Positions 58,197-64,000 of a stretch of DNA of 64,000 bases are shown one piece after another; position 1 is the first letter of the stretch; every line of letters begins with the position of its first letter. A program made the position numbers and the translations under genes. The stretch lies in the NCBI RefSeq assembly GCF_001653235.2, contig NC_035792.1, positions 4,278,001 through 4,342,000 on the forward strand. The letters are read 5' to 3'. This stretch comes from Pochonia chlamydosporia 170 (taxonomy: Eukaryota > Ascomycota > Sordariomycetes > Hypocreales > Clavicipitaceae). The notes beneath the pieces were generated by a model. That model made no database searches, was not told the origin of the DNA, and was given only the letters and a program-made list of their open reading frames with translations.

Positions 58197-59761
58197 TCAA
58201 AGATTATCAGCTTCGTCTTCTCGGGTAACACGACGCCCCTGAACGTTCTCCTCAACCTCAGCAACTAAACCGTCAAGGAACGCCTGATCCCTGTTCACAA
58301 CGTCAGCAGGATTCAACTCGTGAAGTGAGCCTCAAAATTCCGGGCACCAGGAGCATTAGAACTGCGGCAAGGCCCTAGCCCGGCTACCCCCCCCCCCCCC
58401 CCCCCGTTTCTTGACTAGAAATTGAACAGCATTTCTGCTTACCTGCCGACGAGCGTGACCGTATTACGCTTCTTACCCCACCTGGGATAGCTTCCGACTT
58501 TGACGCCCTTGGGCCCAACCCTGGTGGCGAGATCGGTGAGATATGCCGCCACGGCACTTTCCGGCAGTGGGGTGGATATCAAGACTCTGCAAGTTCCCTT
58601 GCCTTCAGGATCGACCAGCCTAGGGAGCACAAAAGGCTTCATTCCGTCAAGTAATGCCTGGACTGTGTCACAGCGTTAGGATCCCAGTCAATGGCAGAGT
58701 ATGTGTGAAGAGATAGGATGCTCGGGGCAAACTTGAACATACAGAGTGAGGGCACACCAGGCAGAATGTGAATGTTTCCGTTAACAACGGAAATAGGAAC
58801 CCATAGATTGTCGGACACAAACAGGAACTGGCTATTCAAGTCTCGACTTTCGTCTGTCGGAAGTCTCACCATACGCAATTTAGCCTGTAGGGCTGGAGAG
58901 TCTGTCTCCCAGTCAAAGTTTGGTGTGAGCGTATGTGGTTTGGACAGTAGCTTCATTTTCTGGAAAGCCTCATCGTGCAACTTTAGTGGTAAGTCGAATG
59001 CTTTGGCAATAGATTGGTACGTGATGTCGTCGTGTCTGTGATATCAATGTCAGGAGTCAGGGATACGGATACTCGAAGCTGGCCCAGCCCGGAGGCTTGG
59101 GTCGAGGTGCAACAGTCACTCACGTTGGTCCAATACCGCCGCTTCACGCCGCTCAACAAGTCAATAAGAATTCTCAATATCGAACAGATTCGGTGACGTC
59201 ACAACCGTCAGGTAAAAACTAACCTGGTGACGACAAAATCGTAGCGATCACTCATGCGGCGAACAGCTTCCATGATTTCGCTTTCATCGTCCTCAACGAC
59301 CTCGATACGTTTCAAGCTCTACTCAGGGATTAGAACAACGGCTTGTACCTGGACGGGCACAACGACCTTACAATTCCAAGTGCAAAGCACCATTTAGCCA
59401 GATAAGCCGAATTGGTCTGCCTAGATTAGTTTACATGGCATAGGGAATCGCCGAAAACGGTTCATGACAACGAGGCTGAAGGGAAACATGTATGACGTAC
59501 ATCCACAGTCTGTCAAGGTCAGTATCAGAGCAAGTCCGGTTTAAAGTTGAATAACAACAGCTTGGAAATTGTGCAAATTCATACCTTTCCGCCAAGTACC
59601 TCATCTCCTATAATCAAACACGCAGCACTGTGAATCGTGCGCGTACTCCTGTCCTGAGGTGTGGCCATTCTTGAAATCGCCGATGGCCGTCGATGTGCCT
59701 GAACAAATGACCGCGATGGGGCTGTCAAATGTCTCGCTAGCTGGGATACTCGTGACAACAT
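58197..59761 (-). CDS. MoaB/Mog-CinA-type molybdopterin-binding domain protein
   Basis: Protein of 316 residues with the MoCF-biosynthesis (MPT-binding) fold also seen in CinA and eukaryotic FAD synthases. Eight exons: 59761-59585, 59509-59501, 59416-59372, 59318-59224, 59141-59124, 59035-58743, 58662-58443, 58290-58197. Motifs: AACLIIGDEVLGGKTVDTNS, where T-V-D is the entire 9-base second exon; FVVTSGGIGPTHDD, the family hallmark, assembled from exons 4, 5 (18 bases) and 6; and HILPGVPSLF. The N-terminus (MLSRVSQLARHLTAPSRSF) resembles a mitochondrial presequence; an internal ATG at residue 32 could give a cytosolic form. Intron 7 contains 19 consecutive C (plus strand). Enzymatic role not established. 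Splice assignments restore family motifs but are by eye. Confidence 0.85.
58387..58405 (+). repeat. C19 homopolymer inside an intron
   Basis: Nineteen consecutive cytosines on the plus strand, which are a G19 run in the transcript of the minus-strand MoaB-like gene, within its last intron (58291-58442). Confidence 0.85.
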
Positions 59762-60280
59762 GGAGGTTTTGAAGTGTTGTAATCTGTGCTATGATGCTGG
59801 AGAGGGGGAGATGGAGCTGTTGAAAATAGGCATTCAATTGACCCTCCCGTCTGGTCCTCTTTGAAATAGCACCCTGCAGTCCTGCGTATATTTTGCTTGT
59901 GACCCAGGCGGCAATGGATGAGTGCCGCGGCGAGATGTGACCGTCAGTCGGACTGGGACTGGGACATGGAGGCTGATGCGGGAGTGAGTCGCGACATGGT
60001 CATGACATGTGGGGCACCAGAGGGGAGAGAGCCGACGTCTACTCGGCTTTCTTTGAGCTCCAGTCCAGTCCAGTCCACTCCATCTCATGTCTGGTTGCTG
60101 ACATCTCAACATGGAGCTCTCGGTTTGGCGGGGCTGAGCTGAGCTGTGCCATCCGGTTGCATTGCTGCTGCGCAGAGCTTGGTTTGAGAAGCAACCTTCT
60201 TACGACATTGCTGCAGGCACAGACGCAAGATCTGCATATTCGCCATTTACAGCTCGTGGCATTACCTACAATCCTCCATC
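59762..60280. promoter_or_regulatory. Divergent promoter, MoaB-like gene / GMF
   Basis: The 519 bases between two outward-facing starts. They contain repeated GGACTGG/CCAGTCC-type sequences (near 59950 and 60059-60078) but no recognised operator. No gene seen. Confidence 0.4.
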
Positions 60281-60942
60281 ATGGTACAGTATTCTCGCTC
60301 TCTCCCAGAGTGTTCGCATCATGTCTTGCTAATGCTTCTTTCTTCCCCGCGCTTGACAGGCTTCCGAATCGAGATTATATACCTTCTCCGGCGAAACAAA
60401 GGACCATTTGCGCAAGTTTCGACTGAGCACATCAAGAGCCAAGGATCCCCAGGCTGTTATCTGTACGCCTGGCCCCAGACTAGCTAGTTTTGCATCCCTA
60501 TCATTTGTTGCGTGCGATCGCTGACGAAAGACTGGATAGACATGATTGATAAAAATACCCATGAGATCCGACAAGCCCTTGACGATTACGACGAAGCCCG
60601 AGTGTACAAGTCTCTCGATGAGATTGGCGAGGATTTGCCTGACCACACACCGCGGTTTGTTCTTTTGAGCTACCCTCTGACAACGGTAAGTAGTCATCAC
60701 CGCAACACCAGAGTCCCGAGACAGGCTAGATACGGTACCTAACGGTCATAAAGTCCGACGGACGGCTCTCAGTACCATATGTGCTGTTGTACTATCTTCC
60801 CATAACCTGCAACGCCGAAATGAGAATGCTGTACGCCGGCGCAAAGGAGTTGATGCGAAGCACAGCCGAGGCGGGCGGTGTCATTGATGTTGAGTCGGTG
60901 GAAGACCTCGAAGAAATCCCTGAAAAGTTGGCGAACAAATAA
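60281..60942 (+). CDS. gmf1: Glia maturation factor homologue (ADF-H domain), GMF/Aim7
   Basis: Cofilin-fold protein that binds the Arp2/3 complex and debranches actin filaments; 146 residues, normal for the family. Exons: 60281-60283 (the ATG alone), 60360-60462, 60540-60685, 60754-60942. The protein starts MASESRLYTFSGETKDHLRKF, with Ala completed after the first intron. It contains RAKDPQAVIY, RFVLLSYPLTT and YVLLYYLPITCNAEMRMLYA, and ends EEIPEKLANK. The first-exon assignment rests on ATG directly abutting GTACAG and on the family N-terminus; the rest is secure. GMF acts on actin at growth sites, loosely matching the polarity genes in this window. Confidence 0.93.
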
Positions 60943-61073
60943 TCTAGCAATAAATTACCATATCAAAATAATAATTCAATCACCCGCGATAGGATATGAT
61001 GCAAAATCACATATACATGCGTTGAAGGACTTCCAATACCACCTTGCCATAAATCATTCAACTTATCGTGATT

Positions 61074-62102
61074 CTATTCATCAGGTAATACACTCGTCTT
61101 ATCCAACCCAAGTTGATTCGCCACATTCTTCACCACCTCTTTAAACGCCAAACAGGCCGGACTGTCCGGGAATGAATCAAAGTAACTCTCTCCAAAGTCG
61201 CAGGCCATTCTAATCCTCGGATCCAGAGGCACTGCGCCGAGGAACGGAATCCCCATCTCCTCTGCTAAACCCCTCCCACCGCCGGTCGTGGGCCGGAATA
61301 TTTGACTCTCGCCTTTACAGTTGGGACATACGAAGCCGCTCATGTTCTCCGCCAGTCCTAGTATTCTGATGCCCGCCTTGCGACAGAAATCAATCTCCTT
61401 CCTGACATCCAGCAACGACACTTCCTGCGGTGTAGTCACCACCACGGCACCATCAATACCACTCTCTTTCAAGAATGAATTCACACTCAGGTGCTCGTCA
61501 CTCGTGCCCGGCGGCGTGTCAACCAGCAAGAAATCCAAGTCCCCCCATTCGACATCCTTGAGAAATTGCTTGATCAGCCCATTCTTCTTAGGCCCTCTCC
61601 AAATGACAGCGTCGTCTCGATTCGGCAACATGAACTGGATGCTCATTACGCCCAAATTATCCATAACCCATACCGGTGACCACCCCGATCCACTGACATG
61701 AATTGTCTCGTCCTCTACACCCATCATCTTGGGGATGCTGGGCCCACAGATGTCCGTGTCCATGATGCCCACGTTGCTGTCTGGGTTGGTCGCAAACGCA
61801 TGCGCTAGGAGAGATGTGAATGTGCTTTTTCCCACGCCACCCTTTCCACTGAGCACCAGGATCTTGTGTTTGACATTTTCTAGACGCGCTGAAATTAGAG
61901 GGATGTCTGGGTCGGGGCCCTTGGGAGCTGATGCGCAGATGGCTTGGTTAGGACAGCCGGCACATGAGTCTGCTTGGCCGGCTTGTTGTGATTCTGGGCC
62001 AGGACAGTGCTCCGGCTCCGGAGCGACGAGTTGTGGTTTTTGCTTGATGGGGTTGGCAAGGACGTCGGATACGGGCTCTGGCTCCTCGAGTGATGGGGCC
62101 AT
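61074..62102 (-). CDS. nbp35: Cytosolic Fe-S cluster assembly factor Nbp35
   Basis: P-loop scaffold ATPase of the cytosolic iron-sulfur assembly machinery, acting with Cfd1; 342 residues, no intron. The N-terminal cluster-binding motif is C33-x13-C47-x2-C50-x5-C56, which distinguishes Nbp35 from Cfd1. The deviant Walker A GKGGVGKS is at 86-93, [10 protein letters not shown] is the Walker A-prime/switch region, [10 protein letters not shown] is the Walker B region, and the bridging-cluster pair is FVCPNC (Cys259, Cys262). All expected cluster ligands are present. It is convergent with GMF (131-base gap). Confidence 0.97.
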   Translation of the reverse strand: MAPSLEEPEPVSDVLANPIKQKPQLVAPEPEHCPGPESQQAGQADSCAGCPNQAICASAPKGPDPDIPLISARLENVKHKILVLSGKGGVGKSTFTSLLAHAFATNPDSNVGIMDTDICGPSIPKMMGVEDETIHVSGSGWSPVWVMDNLGVMSIQFMLPNRDDAVIWRGPKKNGLIKQFLKDVEWGDLDFLLVDTPPGTSDEHLSVNSFLKESGIDGAVVVTTPQEVSLLDVRKEIDFCRKAGIRILGLAENMSGFVCPNCKGESQIFRPTTGGGRGLAEEMGIPFLGAVPLDPRIRMACDFGESYFDSFPDSPACLAFKEVVKNVANQLGLDKTSVLPDE

Positions 62103-62607
62103 CGCTGCCGTTTATTTTTGTTGTTTTGGGTGTTGTGTGTCAGTTGTGAAGGTGAAGCGGAGGAAATGGATGTTGAGATGTGCGGTTGGTGGCGATGTGG
62201 TTGAGAGGCTTAATAATGTGGGTGGTCCGATTCGGGGACTCGATCTAGCGTGGTAATACTTCCATGGCAGCAAATCTAGCTTCTATTTTGATCACTTGTA
62301 ATTTCGCAACTACATGTTATAGCGATGGAACTTGTCCCTCACTATTGTAAATTGCAACAAATGGGTTAATCTGTTGTTGGAGTAGGCTGTCAAACTCATT
62401 GTTTAGGGTAGCCTTTGATGGACGGATGCTTTGGTTGATCTGCCATCACAATTGGCGGATGGATGAAAGGTGTATCCGGCTCGTGCGCGGGGCAAAGCCA
62501 GGATTTTGTGTTCAAAAAAAAAAAAATGATGGAATACTTATGAGCTTGATAACCGACGACTGGACACAATATGCTGTGAGCGGCAAAAATGCAAAAAGAG
62601 TCAAAAA
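62103..62607. other. Spacer between Nbp35 and tRNA-Gln
   Basis: About 500 bases upstream of Nbp35, which should carry its promoter, and downstream of the tRNA. It contains a short A-run near 62514-62526. Nothing else recognised. Confidence 0.4.
62603..62607 (-). terminator. RNA polymerase III terminator (T5)
   Basis: Immediately after the tRNA 3' end on the minus strand the transcript reads TTTTT, the standard pol III stop signal. A second T-run follows about seven bases later. Confidence 0.85.
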
Positions 62608-62678
62608 GGTTCCAGAGGGAGTCGAACCCTCGCTGGCGGAATCAGAATCCGCAGTCATGACCGTTAGACCATGGAACC
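62608..62678 (-). tRNA. tRNA-Gln (anticodon CTG)
   Basis: A 71-base cloverleaf on the minus strand with no intron. The acceptor stem is GGTTCCA paired with TGGAACC. The anticodon stem GCGGA/TCCGC encloses the 7-base loop TTCTGAT, giving anticodon CTG (reads CAG, Gln). The T-arm GAGGG-TTCGACT-CCCTC supplies the GGTTCGANTCC B-box. CCA is not encoded, as usual in eukaryotes. Confidence 0.96.
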
Positions 62679-62955
62679 GATTGAAGCGGTTTGCCGCTTC
62701 CCATGGTTGGTTGAAGATTCTGTTCTTACTATGCCTTATACGGCCTGCATGTTAATGGCCCCGCGGTATGCGGCGGGGGCCTATTCTTATCGCATATCAC
62801 CCCACCTAAATTTTTCTCTTGCCTACTGACGGAGTTACGACGAGAGCCGCGCCATGTCTTGGAGGGGCAATTGCAAGCGCATCTCGAGTTTTCCTATTGT
62901 CATACCTATAGCCTCTATTCTGCGACGGTAAAGTCGTCATAACACTCTTTAAAAA

Positions 62956-63994
62956 ATGGCTGACGCTACTGTGAAAAGCTTACGGGAGACCCTTTGCTCC
63001 GAATCGACCCCGCTGGCCGTTCGATTTCGCGCCCTCTTCTCGCTGAAGCATGTTGCGAAGCATGGCGAACCCGATACTGCCCTTGCCGCTATCGAGGCTA
63101 TCGCAGCCGCGTTTGCTTCGCCATCTGCCTTGCTGAAGCACGAGCTGGCTTATTGCCTGGGACAGACTGGCAACGATGCTGCGATTAAGCCCTTGCGAGA
63201 TGTCCTTTCCGACTTAAACGAAGACCCGATGTGCAGACACGAAGCCGCTGAAGCGCTGGGGGCGTTTGGCAAGCCTGAGAATCTGGAAGTGCTGAAATAT
63301 TTTCGGGACCGTGAAGGCGAAGAAGTTGTTGTCACTGAGACATGCGAAATTGCCATTGATCGGATAGAGTGGGAAAATTCGGAGAAGCGCAAACAAGAGA
63401 AGCTACGACAGAGGTTCGTCCTGATATCTTATACTGATTTTAATTCTCTATTGTTCCTCGCGGTCCTAACAAACAATACCTAGCGACTTCGCTTCCATTG
63501 ACCCAGCGCCACCTATGCCCGAATCCGAGAAGACGGTCGAAGAGTTGGGCAAGCAGCTCATGGATACAACACAGCCTCTTTTTATGCGATACCGCGCCAT
63601 GTTCGGCTTGCGCGACCTTGCTTCCCCTCCTGACTGTCCTACCGCTGTTCCTGCAGTGCTTGCCCTTGCAACAGGATTCGCCGATACTTCTGCTCTGTTT
63701 CGCCACGAAATTGCTTTCGTTTTCGGCCAGCTGTCACACCCGGCCTCTATCCCTGCTCTTACGGCGGCGTTGAGCAATTTTGAGGAAGCTAGTATGGTTC
63801 GTCACGAGGCTGCTGAAGCGCTTGGTAGTCTCGGAGACGAAGAGGGTGTCGAGGAGACTCTTAAGCGATTTCTTCACGACAAAGAAAAGGTTGTTCGAGA
63901 AAGTGTTATTGTCGCATTGGATATGGCAGAGTATGAGCAAAGTGGTAACGCCGAATATGCCCTGATACCAGAAACTGCAAGTGCTTCTGCATAA
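62956..63994 (+). CDS. lia1: Deoxyhypusine hydroxylase (DOHH, Lia1)
   Basis: HEAT-repeat di-iron monooxygenase that hydroxylates deoxyhypusine to hypusine on eIF5A; 322 residues. Exons 62956-63413 and 63484-63994. Two symmetric HEAT arms each carry paired His-Glu iron ligands: [10 protein letters not shown] and [12 protein letters not shown] in the first, [11 protein letters not shown] and [12 protein letters not shown] in the second. All four HE pairs needed for the di-iron centre are present. A charged linker ([13 protein letters not shown]) joins the arms and is interrupted by the intron. The stop lies six bases from the window end, so the gene is complete. Confidence 0.97.
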
Positions 63995-64000
63995 AATATA

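Overview
This window looks like nuclear chromosomal DNA of a filamentous ascomycete, probably a sordariomycete and perhaps Hypocreales (inferred from protein resemblance only). It has intron-bearing genes with short introns of mostly 50-220 bases, GTNNGT donors, CT-rich leaders and long intergenic spacers. It contains housekeeping proteins of fungal type (Pim1/Lon, Dib1, the PAG1/Mor2 Furry protein, cytochrome P450 reductase, Rio2, Rpn1, Mtr10, Ras1, Nbp35, deoxyhypusine hydroxylase). I find no bacterial operons, CRISPR array, rRNA gene or intact transposon. All exon structures were worked out by eye from splice signals and reading-frame continuity.

Layout from left to right (strand in brackets). 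1-7.3 kb: Lon protease (-, C-terminus cut off by the window), a small charged protein (+), a Ure2-type glutathione transferase (-), an Rrg7-type mitochondrial nuclease-like protein (-) and Dib1 (+). 7.7-15.7 kb: a 2,546-residue PAG1/Mor2 morphogenesis scaffold (-). 19-27.7 kb: NADPH-cytochrome P450 reductase (+), then a tandem-RRM protein (+) behind a 4.5-kb upstream region. 28-36.3 kb: Rio2 kinase (-) divergent from Rpn1 (+), then an OPT peptide transporter (-). 38.6-48.2 kb: Mtr10 importin (+), an acetyltransferase-like protein (+), and a 1,152-residue cysteine-rich nuclear-type protein (+). 50-51 kb: Ras1 (-). 51-58 kb: a 7.2-kb gene-poor spacer. 58-64 kb: a MoaB/CinA-type protein with microexons (-), GMF (+), Nbp35 (-), tRNA-Gln(CTG) (-) and deoxyhypusine hydroxylase (+).

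There is no pathway cluster. Most genes are independent housekeeping units arranged as divergent or convergent pairs. Loose themes are protein turnover and translation (Lon, Rpn1, Rio2, deoxyhypusine hydroxylase) and polarity signalling (Ras1, PAG1/Mor2, GMF).

The most unusual item is the gene at 44773-48231. It encodes five successive six-cysteine modules, two of them with exact Zn(II)2Cys6 spacing, plus a separate C-terminal CxxC-rich region. Others worth attention are a perfect 13-bp hairpin in the leader of the RRM gene, a G-quadruplex-type 10-bp tandem repeat, a stop-free 66-base intron in the P450 reductase, 9- and 18-base microexons in the MoaB-like gene, start codons isolated on tiny coding exons, and two recurring short intergenic motifs (TACCTAGGTA and TACTCCGTA).
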